Assembly (NCBI RefSeq): GCF_026130045.1
Contig: NZ_JAIBNX010000003.1
Coordinates: 1-64,000, forward strand
Direction: 5' to 3'
DNA from: Micromonospora sp. CPCC 205371
Lineage (GTDB): Bacteria; Actinomycetota; Actinomycetes; Mycobacteriales; Micromonosporaceae
DNA length: 64,000 nt
The notes below the pieces were generated by a model. The model searched no databases and was not told the DNA's origin. It saw only the letters and a list, made by a program, of their open reading frames with translations. Made by a program: the position numbers and the translations under genes. Within the stretch, counting starts at the first letter, position 1, and each line of letters begins with the position of its first letter. Positions 9,135-17,048 of this stretch are shown one piece after another.

Positions 9135-9653
9135 TCATAGGCCCGTCGGCGGAAAGAACTGGAACAGGTAACGCTCTGCCCCGTGCATGGTGTCGCGTGC
9201 GGCGGCGAACCCGTCCGTGCCCACCCGGTGGTCGACGAACAGCTGGTGCCACGCCGCAGCCGCCTCAGCGCGCCCGTCGGCGCAGGCACGCACCGTCCAG
9301 CGACCAGGCCGCGGCAGGCGGAACTCGGCGGCACTTCGCGGCCCGGCGAGGACCGGCCCGCCGGTCAGCTGCCAGACCTTCAGTCGACCGGTGGGCAGCT
9401 CGATACCGATCCGTTCGATCTCCGACCAACCGCCGGGCTCTGGCGGCACCGCGTCCCAGCATTCGAAGGCCGCCGCCACAACGAACGTGTGGGTGATGGC
9501 CGAGCCGATGCTGAACTGATCCTCACCGGCCGCGCACCAGCCCATACTGGCCGGGAGCGGCGCGTCCGAGGTGTCCGCTTCTACGTCGTGGACGACGAAC
9601 ATCCCATAGTCGGGCCGGACGGTCAGTTCCAGCGCAGCCAGCCTCGTCGGCAT
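9135..9653 (-). CDS. Hypothetical protein, beta-rich
   Basis: A 172-residue soluble protein with many predicted strands and few charged helices: LELTVRPDYGMFVVHDVEAD near the start, then TGRLKVWQLTG and RPGRWTVRACADG, which look like beta hairpins. No motif identifies a function. The pattern recalls small actinobacterial proteins found near toxin or immunity loci, but I cannot assign a family. It stands alone between two unrelated genes. Confidence 0.55.
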   Translation of the reverse strand: MPTRLAALELTVRPDYGMFVVHDVEADTSDAPLPASMGWCAAGEDQFSIGSAITHTFVVAAAFECWDAVPPEPGGWSEIERIGIELPTGRLKVWQLTGGPVLAGPRSAAEFRLPRPGRWTVRACADGRAEAAAAWHQLFVDHRVGTDGFAAARDTMHGAERYLFQFFPPTGL

Positions 9654-9789
9654 CGATGGAAACTATCATGATCCGCCGTTACCGCCGGCGACCCCGGGTT
9701 TTGGTCGTACCGCCGTACATAAGAAGCCGGAGAGCGTGTACACCGTTGCCGCGACGTCGAGACCGGCGGCCGCGATGAGCCAGAAGGCT

Positions 9790-10434
9790 TCAGGTCGTGG
9801 CCGTCTCGTACTGCGGGCGACCCGTGGTGCGGTAGGTCTGGATCGTTAGCCCTTTCGGGGTGGACTGAAGGTCCACCAGCTCCAGTCCTATGTCCAGGCC
9901 GGTGGTGGGAAACAGCCGCGTGCCCTGGCCGACGACCACGGGATAGGTGAGCAGCACGATCTGGTCGACCAATCTGTGGTGCAGCAGCCAGCGGATCAGG
10001 GTGCCACTGCCCCACACTTGCAGCTCACCGCCCGGCTCGGCTCGCAGCTCGCCGACGGCGGCCGCGACGTCCCCGAACAAGACGGTCGTGTTCGCCCATT
10101 GCGGGTCGGTGAGCGAGGTCGAGGCGACATACTTGGGCCGCGTGTTCAACGCCTTTCCCACAGGGTTTCCGGGATCCATGCCTGCTCCCCACGAGCCGGC
10201 GAAGATTTCGTAGGTCCGCCGGCCGAATAGGAACGCGTCAGCGCGCTGGAAAGCCTGACTGATGAACGTCGAGGCCTCGTCGTCGAGCAATGGCGGGCCC
10301 CATCCGAAGCGCTCGAATCCGCCGCTGCCCTCCTCGTCCGGCGCGGCGGCTTCGCGTTGCGTCCCTGCATCAATCCGTCGATGCCCCTGCGTCACTCCGT
10401 CGAGGGACACATTCGTGACGGTCGTCAATTTCAT
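9790..10434 (-). CDS. Dihydrofolate reductase-like (RibD C-terminal) protein
   Basis: A 214-residue protein of the RibD_C/DHFR-like fold, common in actinomycetes. Visible signatures: the opening VTNVSLDGV, LFGRRTYEIFAGSWG, KYVASTSLTDPQWANTTVL and the nucleotide-site stretch LQVWGSGTLIRWLLHH, followed by YPVVVGQGTRLF. These proteins resemble NADPH-dependent reductases, but most have no proven substrate, so it should not be called folate reductase. It has no operon partner. Confidence 0.88.
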   Translation of the reverse strand: MKLTTVTNVSLDGVTQGHRRIDAGTQREAAAPDEEGSGGFERFGWGPPLLDDEASTFISQAFQRADAFLFGRRTYEIFAGSWGAGMDPGNPVGKALNTRPKYVASTSLTDPQWANTTVLFGDVAAAVGELRAEPGGELQVWGSGTLIRWLLHHRLVDQIVLLTYPVVVGQGTRLFPTTGLDIGLELVDLQSTPKGLTIQTYRTTGRPQYETATT

Positions 10435-10624
10435 GGTCCCAGGCCCCTTCGCGCTTGCGTGGTCGTTCAGTATGACTGGACCGCGGCGGCGATCTCATCG
10501 GTCGTGCACTTACCTGCATGCGAAGCGCGCGCCACCACTCCGCCGACCCGTCACGGGCCGTGCACCCACCCAGCCAGCCTGGCCGGCGCACGCTCTCGCC
10601 GATGAGCGGACCGCCCGGTCGGAC

Positions 10625-11020
10625 TCACTCTTGGGGGCCGTCTCCCGTTCGCGCCGGGCGCTCGCGACTCAGATACCGAACCGGCTTGCCGAGCGACTGC
10701 GCGTAGGCAATCTCCCGTCTGGTGGACTCACCTACGTAGCCGCCCGGATCCACGATGTACACCTCGTCAGCCATGCGAATCTTTTGGAAGTGCACGCCGC
10801 CGAGCCGCCCCTTCAGGTCCGAGCTGTCGACTGTCCAGTCGTAGTCCGGCAGATCGGGAAGGCTGAACATTCCGAGGCTGATCACGACGAAACCTTCCAT
10901 CGTGAGCCGCTGGTTGACCTCCGCGAACTCAGCCTCAAACTTGGTCGAGCCGCAGAGCGTGATGACCTTCGCCTCACCCTCAGCCGACCGCAGCGCCTGC
11001 TGGTCCTCCATGAGGTTCAT
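10625..11020 (-). CDS. Nucleoside 2-deoxyribosyltransferase-like small protein
   Basis: A 131-residue protein with the Rossmann-like pattern of the DUF4406/nucleoside deoxyribosyltransferase-like group: VITLCGSTKF at the start, a middle KIRMADEVYIVDPGGYVGES with TRREIAYA, and GKPVRYL near the end. Members are found on phages and in accessory regions. They may hydrolyse or transfer deoxyribosyl groups, but the activity of this type is not settled. The ATG at 11020 fits family length. Confidence 0.75.
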   Translation of the reverse strand: MNLMEDQQALRSAEGEAKVITLCGSTKFEAEFAEVNQRLTMEGFVVISLGMFSLPDLPDYDWTVDSSDLKGRLGGVHFQKIRMADEVYIVDPGGYVGESTRREIAYAQSLGKPVRYLSRERPARTGDGPQE

Positions 11021-11176
11021 GATCGCTGAACGGCAGGACGAGTCTATCGCCGCCCCCTGGACGTCCGCTCATGCCGCCTTCCGTGCGGCCCAGGCGTTGG
11101 CCCGCTGTCATTCTGCGCGCGTAGGTAGCGGCGGCGCGGGATCGGCGGGCGGCCGCCGTGTGTTCGGTGGGTGGCG

Positions 11177-11683
11177 TCACGTGATAGCGAGCAGCACCGC
11201 TTGGCCGCTTGCCGCTGCGGCTCCGTAGAACTGGCGCAGCTGGGTGAAGTACGGCGCGAGGTAGTTGTCGAACTCGTCGGCGCCGCCTGCCCAGATGTTC
11301 GGGTAGATGTCGGCGGCCGCCATGGCGTCGGGGTCGAAGCGGGCACGCAGCGTCTCGACGCTCAGCGCGTCGAGCGCAGTGGCAACCATGCGGACGGTTG
11401 CCGGGCGCAAGAGCCGGGCGGGGCCGTATCCGTTGTCTTCGCCGACCTCGTCGCCGCCAAGGATCGCGGCGTCGGCCGCTGCTTGACCCATCGTCCAGGC
11501 GGTGCCGGTAAGCAGGTAGTGAATGCCGTGCCAGGACTTGTCCAGATCCAGTTCGGGCTCGGGCATCTCGGCGTCGTCGTCATCAAGGTCGCCATAGAGC
11601 AGGGCAGCAACCCTCGCCGGGCCGTCGAGGACCGCCTGCAGCTCGTCGTTCGACAGCCGACGCCCGATCAACACCATTCCCAC
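11177..11683 (-). CDS. DUF1877 (YfbM-like) family protein
   Basis: A 168-residue protein starting at the GTG at 11683 (VGMVLIGRRLSNDELQAVLD), which matches the MGM(I/V) opening of DUF1877 proteins. Further family marks are LDLDKSWHGIHYLLTG in the middle and GPARLLRP followed by VRMVATAL. Function is unknown; such genes are often scattered in accessory regions and sometimes near toxin-immunity loci. A longer reading frame begins at 11860 but its first 59 residues are unlike the family. GGAAGG lies 11-12 bases upstream of the chosen start. Confidence 0.82.
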   Translation of the reverse strand: MGMVLIGRRLSNDELQAVLDGPARVAALLYGDLDDDDAEMPEPELDLDKSWHGIHYLLTGTAWTMGQAAADAAILGGDEVGEDNGYGPARLLRPATVRMVATALDALSVETLRARFDPDAMAAADIYPNIWAGGADEFDNYLAPYFTQLRQFYGAAAASGQAVLLAIT

Positions 11684-12107
11684 GGAGTGCGGTTCCTTCC
11701 CCCCGACAGCGGCGTACCAGGTATTCCATATCGCCGTCGACCAGCCGCGGCAGCATTTTGCGCAGTGCCTGAGCATGCTGACGGACCCGTTTGGTTGCGG
11801 TCTTCTGGTTGTGAACATTCCCCGGCACGTCCTGCAGAGGTCCGCAGCGGCAGGCAACATAGAGGCAGTCGAGATGCGCCCACACCTGTTGGCCGGTCAA
11901 GGTCGTCACGGTGACCGTGGTGACTAGCTGCGGCTCGCGCCCGTCGACAAAGTGGATCTCGATGTGAAGACCGGGCCGGTGGTAGGCAAGTCCGGTCTCG
12001 GTTCGTTCGGGGCCGAGGAAGCCGGCCTCTGCGAGAAACGTGAACAGTACAGGACCGTCCTGCCAGATCGGATCCCGCCGATCCGCTCGCCGTCCAATGA
12101 CCACCAT
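11583..12107 (-). CDS. Hypothetical protein overlapping the DUF1877 gene
   Basis: An unrecognised 174-residue protein. Its middle looks genuinely coding: PVLFTFLAEAGFLGPERTET, IEIHFVDGREPQLVTTVTV, LDCLYVACRCGPLQDVPG. The last ~33 codons run through the start of the DUF1877 gene in another frame and look like random sequence, so the natural stop may have been lost by a frameshift. Another minus-strand frame (from 12187) gives an equally natural-looking N-terminus (VGLTGWWSLDGERIGGIRSG), which also points to a frameshift near 12070. Confidence 0.5.
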   Translation of the reverse strand: MVVIGRRADRRDPIWQDGPVLFTFLAEAGFLGPERTETGLAYHRPGLHIEIHFVDGREPQLVTTVTVTTLTGQQVWAHLDCLYVACRCGPLQDVPGNVHNQKTATKRVRQHAQALRKMLPRLVDGDMEYLVRRCRGEGTALRGNGVDRASAVERRAAGGPRRPGEGCCPALWRP

Positions 12108-12220
12108 CCTGTCAGGCCAACGGGGACACGCCGATCGCTCGTTCTCACCATTGGCACGTGCGCGTCCAGCGAATCGAGTGTCAACACGACGGTGTCAGGA
12201 CGTGATTACGAGGCGGGAAT

Positions 12221-12811
12221 GTGGAAACTGGACGGATGCGCGGATGGGTGCACGTCGGCCGGTTGTGGACCAACGGCGAGCCGTTCCTCGCGATGGATGC
12301 CGTCCTGCGGGAGGGCTGGCGCGGTGGCAGCGACGAGGACCTGTACGAGGTACGCATCGTCGGGCTCGGACCGGAGGTCACCAGCATTCCAGTGGGGGCT
12401 GGTGCGGCGGTCCTGGTCGGCGGTGACGGCGTGGTCCGCGACGACAGTTGGATGGAGGTGCTTGAGGCCAACGACGGTGCGCTGGCAATCGTGCAGGCTG
12501 CTGGTGCCGAATACCCGCACGTCATCGCCCAGGCGTTGGACTACCCCGATCGCGGGGACATCGACGGTGGGACGCTACGGGTGGAAAGCGGCGAACTGGC
12601 AATCTTCAGCGCCGCGGTGGACGGTGTCGATCCGTTGCTGCCGGCCCGTTCCGGACCGATGCCAACAGCCCATGGATGGCCTACGGGTCAAGCCGACCCC
12701 GGTTTGTTGATCCCGGCCAGGCATCGCACCTACCGGCTCGCCGTCCGGTGGTACACCGAACTGCCTGACGATGGGTGTTTCGCACGCTGGCTGTTACTTC
12801 CCGGCGGATAG
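12221..12811 (+). CDS. Hypothetical protein
   Basis: A 196-residue soluble protein of unknown family. It shows alternating strands and acidic loops (GGDGVVRDDSWMEVLEANDG, YRLAVRWYTELPDDGCF) and no membrane segment. The start is uncertain: METGRMRGWVHVG could also begin at the second Met. It lies head to head with the preceding minus-strand gene, leaving about 110 bases for divergent promoters. Confidence 0.5.
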   Translation: METGRMRGWVHVGRLWTNGEPFLAMDAVLREGWRGGSDEDLYEVRIVGLGPEVTSIPVGAGAAVLVGGDGVVRDDSWMEVLEANDGALAIVQAAGAEYPHVIAQALDYPDRGDIDGGTLRVESGELAIFSAAVDGVDPLLPARSGPMPTAHGWPTGQADPGLLIPARHRTYRLAVRWYTELPDDGCFARWLLLPGG

Positions 12812-12919
12812 CCCACCCGACGCGCTCGCAGGCCAGCCCAGGGTCGCGAATTCGCCGCGCGTCCCGCCCCGCACGGCCACCTACCCCGGGGTACCTTCCC
12901 GGCCAGTAGACCCGGCGCT

Positions 12920-13645
12920 ATGGTGATGCGCGTGATCGAGCCATTGCCCGACGATGTGGCCGAGATTCGGGCGCTAGCGGCCGCGGTGACCAGCCCAGGC
13001 GACGAACTCACCCGCGTGCACCTGATCGAGTCCCGCGCCGAGCCGTGGGCCGCTGGCTCGGTCAACCGCGCCGGCGGCCCACCGGTCGGCGGCGCCGAGG
13101 AGACCCCGGCCCCCCTCGGGGGCAACTACATGCAACACCTCCTCCCCGTCGGCCCGGCGACGGCCCCGCAGCTGCGGTCGACGAAGGCCCTGGCCGACGC
13201 GCGGGCGGTGGCGCTGTTCATCTCGGACGCCCGGGACAACGGCGCCTTCGAGGAGAACACCCAGGAGACCGCGGTCGTCGTGCTGACCGAGGAGGACGTC
13301 GCCAAGGGCGAATGGGTCGGGCCTCCGGTCGGCGACCCCGCGCCGCAAGCGTTCGACCTGTACGCGGTCGACGTGCCAGCGCGGGTGTTTGGCGAGCCCG
13401 ACTTCGACACCTACGACGAAGGCGACGGCCCGCTCGGCGGCGGCTACGAAAGTGCGGAGATGGAGGAGCTCGCCAGCAGGCTGCTGTCGGCCGACCGGCT
13501 CGGCGGCGCCGTGATGCACGCCTTGGACAGCGAGCCCGGCGACGACTTCATCGGCCAGATCAGCGAGTTTGTGGTCGACGTCAATCTAGGCGACGCGGGC
13601 ACGATGTTCATCTTCGCCAGCCGGGCGTTCTGGACGAGCCTGTAA
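12920..13645 (+). CDS. Hypothetical protein, possibly DUF1963/YwqG-like
   Basis: A 241-residue acidic soluble protein. A glycine/proline-rich GGPPVGGAEETPAPLGGNYMQ resembles the GGxP...HLLQ stretch that opens DUF1963/YwqG-like proteins. The part ARAVALFISDARDNGAFEEN and the C-terminal DDFIGQISEFVVDVNLGDAG, ending in a strand FIFASRAFW, also fit a domain that binds nothing identifiable. The likeness is weak. Several closely spaced ATG/GTG codons (12920, 12926, 12932) make the start uncertain. Confidence 0.55.
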   Translation: MVMRVIEPLPDDVAEIRALAAAVTSPGDELTRVHLIESRAEPWAAGSVNRAGGPPVGGAEETPAPLGGNYMQHLLPVGPATAPQLRSTKALADARAVALFISDARDNGAFEENTQETAVVVLTEEDVAKGEWVGPPVGDPAPQAFDLYAVDVPARVFGEPDFDTYDEGDGPLGGGYESAEMEELASRLLSADRLGGAVMHALDSEPGDDFIGQISEFVVDVNLGDAGTMFIFASRAFWTSL

Positions 13646-13789
13646 GGCGCAAGTCCGACGGCAGCGAACGCAGGTACCGGCCGAATCGCGGCACAGTGAA
13701 CGCCACCGTGCCCGCCGTCCACGGCCCGCCGTCCAGCACGCGTATGACACGCCAACTAAATCCGGACGCCGCCACCTTGGCTTGGACAG

Positions 13790-14196
13790 GACACCACCAG
13801 CAACCTTCTCGCCCGTCTGATGCAATGCCCGAGGGTTGGCGTAGGCGGCGGACCCGTCACGGCAGACCACCCGCACTTGCGGATGCTCCCGCAGCCACGC
13901 CGCCAGGGTGGCGGCCATGCGGTCCGGCAACACGTCAATATGGCGGTGCGTGACCGCGTCGATCAGCCACGGCCAGCGACCGGCAGATCTGCCAAGCGCC
14001 GAACGTGATACCCGTGCACCCGCTGCGACGGTCGGTCGCACTGCGGGCAGGCCACCGCAACCGATGGCGTCCGGGCCCCGCACAACCAGCCTCGCCCGTC
14101 CTCTACCACCTCGTCGATCAGCAACGAGGACAGCTGCGGCAACAACACCTTGATCACGTCGGAGGCACACCGGCAAGGAGTGTGCCCTACCGCCAC
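13790..14196 (-). pseudogene. Degenerate ISL3-family transposase
   Basis: Two overlapping minus-strand frames carry pieces of an ISL3 transposase. From 14196: LLPQLSSLLIDEVVEDGRGW and the zinc-finger CPQC...RVHGYHVRRLADLPVAG. After a frame change near 13980: WLIDAVTHRHIDVLPDRMAA and TLAAWLREHPQVRVVCRDGS, the family's first DDE block. The central and C-terminal domains are missing. It abuts the attachment-site core of the neighbouring integrase, suggesting repeated insertions at the same spot. Confidence 0.7.
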
Positions 14197-14202
14197 CGAC
14201 CA

Positions 14203-15915
14203 CTAAGGACAGCCCCACCACCGTCTCCGTGCCAGAGCCGTTGTCTTGACAGACCCCCACGGGGCGGCGGTTCGAGTCCCGTTCGGCCCACCAACCTCGC
14301 CATTGCGCACACCGGTGGGTTGGGTGGCTGTCCTGATGCCGGCGTGGTCGATGGCGGTGCCCCGCTCGTCGAAGAGGATGCCGGCGTCTTGTCCTGGGAT
14401 CTTGAATATGGGGATCACTCTCCCTTCCTGGTTGATGCGGATCTCGGCGACGAGGGCTTCGATGGCTCGTTTGCGTTCGCCGGAGGTGCCCTCGGCGATG
14501 GTGTGGTGCAGGTAGGCACGTAGCCGTTCGATGGTGCCGGGCGGTGGTGGGGCCGGCTCGGCGTCGAGGCTGGCGGCGAGGTCGTCGCGGTGCGCCTTCA
14601 GTTGTGTGATCTTGTGCCGGAGTTCGGCGATGCGGGGTCCGGCGGTGGCGTCGTCCATGGTGCCGTTCTCGAACGCGGTGTGGTACCGGTCGGTCGCGGT
14701 CTGGGTGGTGTTGATCTGGGCGGTGATGGCGTCGAGTTCGGCGTGCCGGTCGGCGTGAGTGTCGTGGAACTCTTGCCGGGCTTCGGTGATGACCTTGTCC
14801 AGGATGGTGTGGGCGTTGGTGTAGAAGTCGTAGAGGGCTTGCAGGACGGCCACGTCGGCGGCGTCGGCGGCGAGGCGGACGCCGTTGCAGCCGGCGGCGC
14901 CGTAGCGGTTACGGGAGAAGCAGGTGTAGTAGCGGTATCTGGCGTTGCGGCCTCGTACGGCGGTGCCGATGTACTTGCGTCCGCAGTCGGGGCAGGTGAT
15001 CAGCCCGGTGAGGTGGTACTCGCTGGGTGAGGCGGCGCGTTGGGTGTGCGCGTCGGCGCGGGCGCCGGCGATGTTCCGGGCCGTGTTGAAGGTGTCGCGG
15101 TCGATGAGCGGGGTGTGGGCCTCGGTGACGTAGACGTCGCGGTAGGCGATGTCGCCGGTGTAGGCGGGGTTGTCGAGGATGCGGGCGATGGTGTAGCCGG
15201 ACCAGGGTTTGCCGGTGCGGTTGCGTACGCCGCGTTGGTTGAGTTCGGTGGCGATGGCGCGGGTGCCGAGCCGTTCCTGTGTGTACAGGCGGAAGATGTC
15301 GCGCAGGATTGGGGCCTCTTCGGGGTGGGGGACGAGTTTCTGGGTGTCGCGGTCGACGTGGTAGCCGTAGGGGCGGGTGCCGCCGGGCCATTTTCCTTTG
15401 CCGGCCTTGGTGGTCATGCCGTTGATCACCCTGTCGATGATGGTTTCTCTCTCGAATTCGGCGAAGACGCCGAGGAGTTGGACGAGCATCCGTCCGATCG
15501 GGGTGGATGTGTCGAATGGTTCGGTGGCGGAGCAGAACGCGACTCCGGCCTCGTCGAGTTCGTGGAGCAGGTCGAGTAGGTCGGACAGGCGGCGTGAGAA
15601 TCGGTCGACGCGGACGACGAGTAGGACGTCGTATTGGCCGGCTTTGGCGGCGCGGAGTGCGCGTTGTAGGTCGGGGCGTTCGGTGGTGGCGCCGGAGGCG
15701 TCGTCGCTGAATTCCAGGACGAGGGTCCAGCCGGGCTGGGACTTGATGTAGTTCTTGAGGGCGGCGAGTTGGGCGTCGATGGAGAAGGGTTGGTGTTCGT
15801 CGTCGGTGGAGCGGCGGGTGTAGATGGCGATCCGGCGCAGGCCGGGCTCGCGGCCCAGCGCTGTGCTGGTGTAGCGGCGTTTGCCGCGCCTGGGTTTCGG
15901 GGTGGCGCTGGGCAT
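14203..15915 (-). CDS. Large serine recombinase (integrase)
   Basis: A 570-residue site-specific recombinase that should integrate and excise the element. The catalytic resolvase domain has IAIYTRRSTDDEHQPFSIDAQ (minus its last residue counts the serine at about 36), VVRVDRFSRRLSDLLDLL and a GRMLVQLLGVFAEFERE helix. A Recombinase domain (GGTRPYGYHVD) and a zinc ribbon (CPDCGRKY ... YYTCFSRNRYGAAGC) follow, then a coiled-coil stretch. The ATG at 15915 is preceded by GAAGGAAG. The last ~33 codons read antisense through a tRNA-like 3' end, so the C-terminal tail is probably set by the integration site. Confidence 0.93.
   Translation of the reverse strand: MPSATPKPRRGKRRYTSTALGREPGLRRIAIYTRRSTDDEHQPFSIDAQLAALKNYIKSQPGWTLVLEFSDDASGATTERPDLQRALRAAKAGQYDVLLVVRVDRFSRRLSDLLDLLHELDEAGVAFCSATEPFDTSTPIGRMLVQLLGVFAEFERETIIDRVINGMTTKAGKGKWPGGTRPYGYHVDRDTQKLVPHPEEAPILRDIFRLYTQERLGTRAIATELNQRGVRNRTGKPWSGYTIARILDNPAYTGDIAYRDVYVTEAHTPLIDRDTFNTARNIAGARADAHTQRAASPSEYHLTGLITCPDCGRKYIGTAVRGRNARYRYYTCFSRNRYGAAGCNGVRLAADAADVAVLQALYDFYTNAHTILDKVITEARQEFHDTHADRHAELDAITAQINTTQTATDRYHTAFENGTMDDATAGPRIAELRHKITQLKAHRDDLAASLDAEPAPPPPGTIERLRAYLHHTIAEGTSGERKRAIEALVAEIRINQEGRVIPIFKIPGQDAGILFDERGTAIDHAGIRTATQPTGVRNGEVGGPNGTRTAAPWGSVKTTALARRRWWGCP
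14269..14293 (+). other. tRNA 3'-end attachment-site core (att) within the integrase gene
   Basis: GGTTCGAGTCCC at 14269-14280 followed by GTTCGGCCCACCA is the T-loop, acceptor strand and CCA end of a tRNA gene. The 5' bases do not form the T-stem properly and no other tRNA parts lie upstream, so this is only the 3' portion, as left at one end of an element integrated into a tRNA gene. The acceptor implies a tRNA starting GGGCCGA; tRNA-Lys is a guess. I found no second copy in the window. Confidence 0.7.
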
Positions 15916-15983
15916 AGGGCGTCTTCCTTCGTGACGTAGGCAGCCCCGGGTGTTCGGGCCGCCTCCGGATGCTGATGGGGGTT

Positions 15984-16012
15984 GGGGTGGTGGGAGGGGT
16001 TCCCACCACCCC
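15984..16012 (-). terminator. Strong hairpin between small gene and integrase
   Basis: GGGGTGGTGGGA and TCCCACCACCCC form a perfect 12-base stem with a 5-base loop, immediately downstream of the minus-strand gene ending at 16020 and upstream of the integrase start. It fits a terminator that isolates integrase expression. There is no T-tract on the minus-strand side, as is usual in actinomycetes. Confidence 0.6.
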
Positions 16013-16019
16013 GTGTTCT

Positions 16020-16286
16020 TTATGCTGCCTGGTCGGGATGTGCGCGCCAGTAGCGGGCGACCAGGACTGCGAGGGCTTTTACGGCTTCGGTTTCTTCCTC
16101 GGCTGTCATGGTGACCGTTTCTATTCTTCCGACGCGTACATCGGTTATGGTGGCGGGTGCGCGGCGACGGCGGTCAGGGGTACGCCGACGTTTCGTCGGC
16201 GGTTTGTTCGTGGTGTCGCCGCTATTTGGTGCGGTGTTTTCATCATACCCGTTTCGGGCGGTATCGCCTGCGGCGTGGTAATGCAT
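16020..16286 (-). CDS. Small hypothetical protein of integrative element
   Basis: An 88-residue frame whose C-terminal half (ETVTMTAEEETEAVKALAVL then VARYWRAHP) looks like short helical proteins found next to integrases on actinomycete integrative elements. The N-terminal half is low-complexity and arginine-rich, so the true start may be further in, for instance around residue 45-60. Function unknown; an excisionase or regulator role is possible only by position. Confidence 0.45.
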   Translation of the reverse strand: MHYHAAGDTARNGYDENTAPNSGDTTNKPPTKRRRTPDRRRRAPATITDVRVGRIETVTMTAEEETEAVKALAVLVARYWRAHPDQAA

Positions 16287-17048
16287 ATTCCTCCGGAATT
16301 GATGTCACCGATTCGTGCGGGGGAGAAGATGGGCAACATTGGCGACGGTTCCTTTCTGGACTGGTCGGATCTGCCTGATTCGAGAATTGTTGCGTTGTCT
16401 GTGATGGTGCATGCTGTCCTCTGGCGCGGGCGGCGCCGGCCGAGGCCGCGACGGCGCCCATGGACGGTGGAACAGGTGGCCTCCTTCATGCGGGTAATGG
16501 GCCGAGGCGGTACCGGGACTTGGATCTTGCCGGTGCCCCGGGGGTGCGCGTTGCCGACGCTGGTCGCGGGTGGGCGTCATGGTGATCGCTCCTTACTTCT
16601 TGTCGTCGGGGCTGCCGGCGACCACGGGTTCAGACATGGCCGTACCGGGGGTGCTCGGGGAAGGTCCTTTGTGGAGTTGGTTGTTTAGCTGGATTGCTCG
16701 GGCGGGGCGCGGGATGGTAGCTCCGGGCGTCTGTCAGGGGAAGGGGTGCGGATCTGTCAGGGTCTGTCACCGCAGCCGGTTGTCAGGTCGTGTCAGGTGC
16801 TGACAGACGCGCAGCGTGTCTCAGGTCGCTCCACAGAGGACCGATGGGCATGGTTCTTGCCGGCCCAGTCGTGGCCTTCGCCAGTCCGTGGGGTCGCAGT
16901 GTCCTGGACGGCGCCGAAGGTTGCCGGTGGCGTCGCTGTCATGGCGCTGTGCGGCCGACAGCGGGGTCGCGGCAGCCTCGGCGGGGTTGGTCCGGTTGCC
17001 TTCCGGCTTTGTGGCGGCACGGGCTGGCACGGGCGGGTGTTGCTGTGG
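16287..17048. other. Non-coding stretch of integrative element
   Basis: No reading frame here has convincing coding character on either strand; frames present are cysteine-, arginine- or proline-rich shadows. The left part (about 16080-16420) is visibly richer in A/T than its surroundings. The right part holds the TGTCAG repeats. The region may be the element's origin or transfer region, but nothing proves it. Confidence 0.5.
16731..16806. repeat. Cluster of TGTCAG repeats (iteron-like)
   Basis: CTGTCAG occurs at 16731 and 16754, CTGTCAC at 16764, TGTCAGG at 16781 and 16791, and the inverse CTGACAG at 16800: five direct copies or variants and one inverted copy in 76 bases. Further CTGTCGG, CTGACAG, CTGTCAA and CTGTCAG copies lie at about 17981, 18026, 18123, 18225 and 18673, so the motif occurs on both sides of the Replic_Relax gene. 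Confidence 0.6.

Noticed and set aside
14261-14293. Complete tRNA gene at the integrase end
   Set aside because: Only the T-loop, acceptor strand and CCA are present; the T-stem 5' bases mismatch and there is no D-arm or anticodon arm upstream.
14909-16009. 366-codon minus-strand frame rich in Arg, Pro and His
   Set aside because: It is an out-of-frame reading of the serine integrase gene with no family pattern.
15969-16688. 239-codon plus-strand frame with many Cys and Gly
   Set aside because: No ribosome-binding site, no homologous look, unusual codon use, and it runs across the minus-strand small gene and a hairpin.
16731-16806. TGTCAG block considered as a CRISPR array
   Set aside because: Repeats are only 6-8 bases with irregular spacing; CRISPR repeats are longer with regular spacers, and no cas genes are near.
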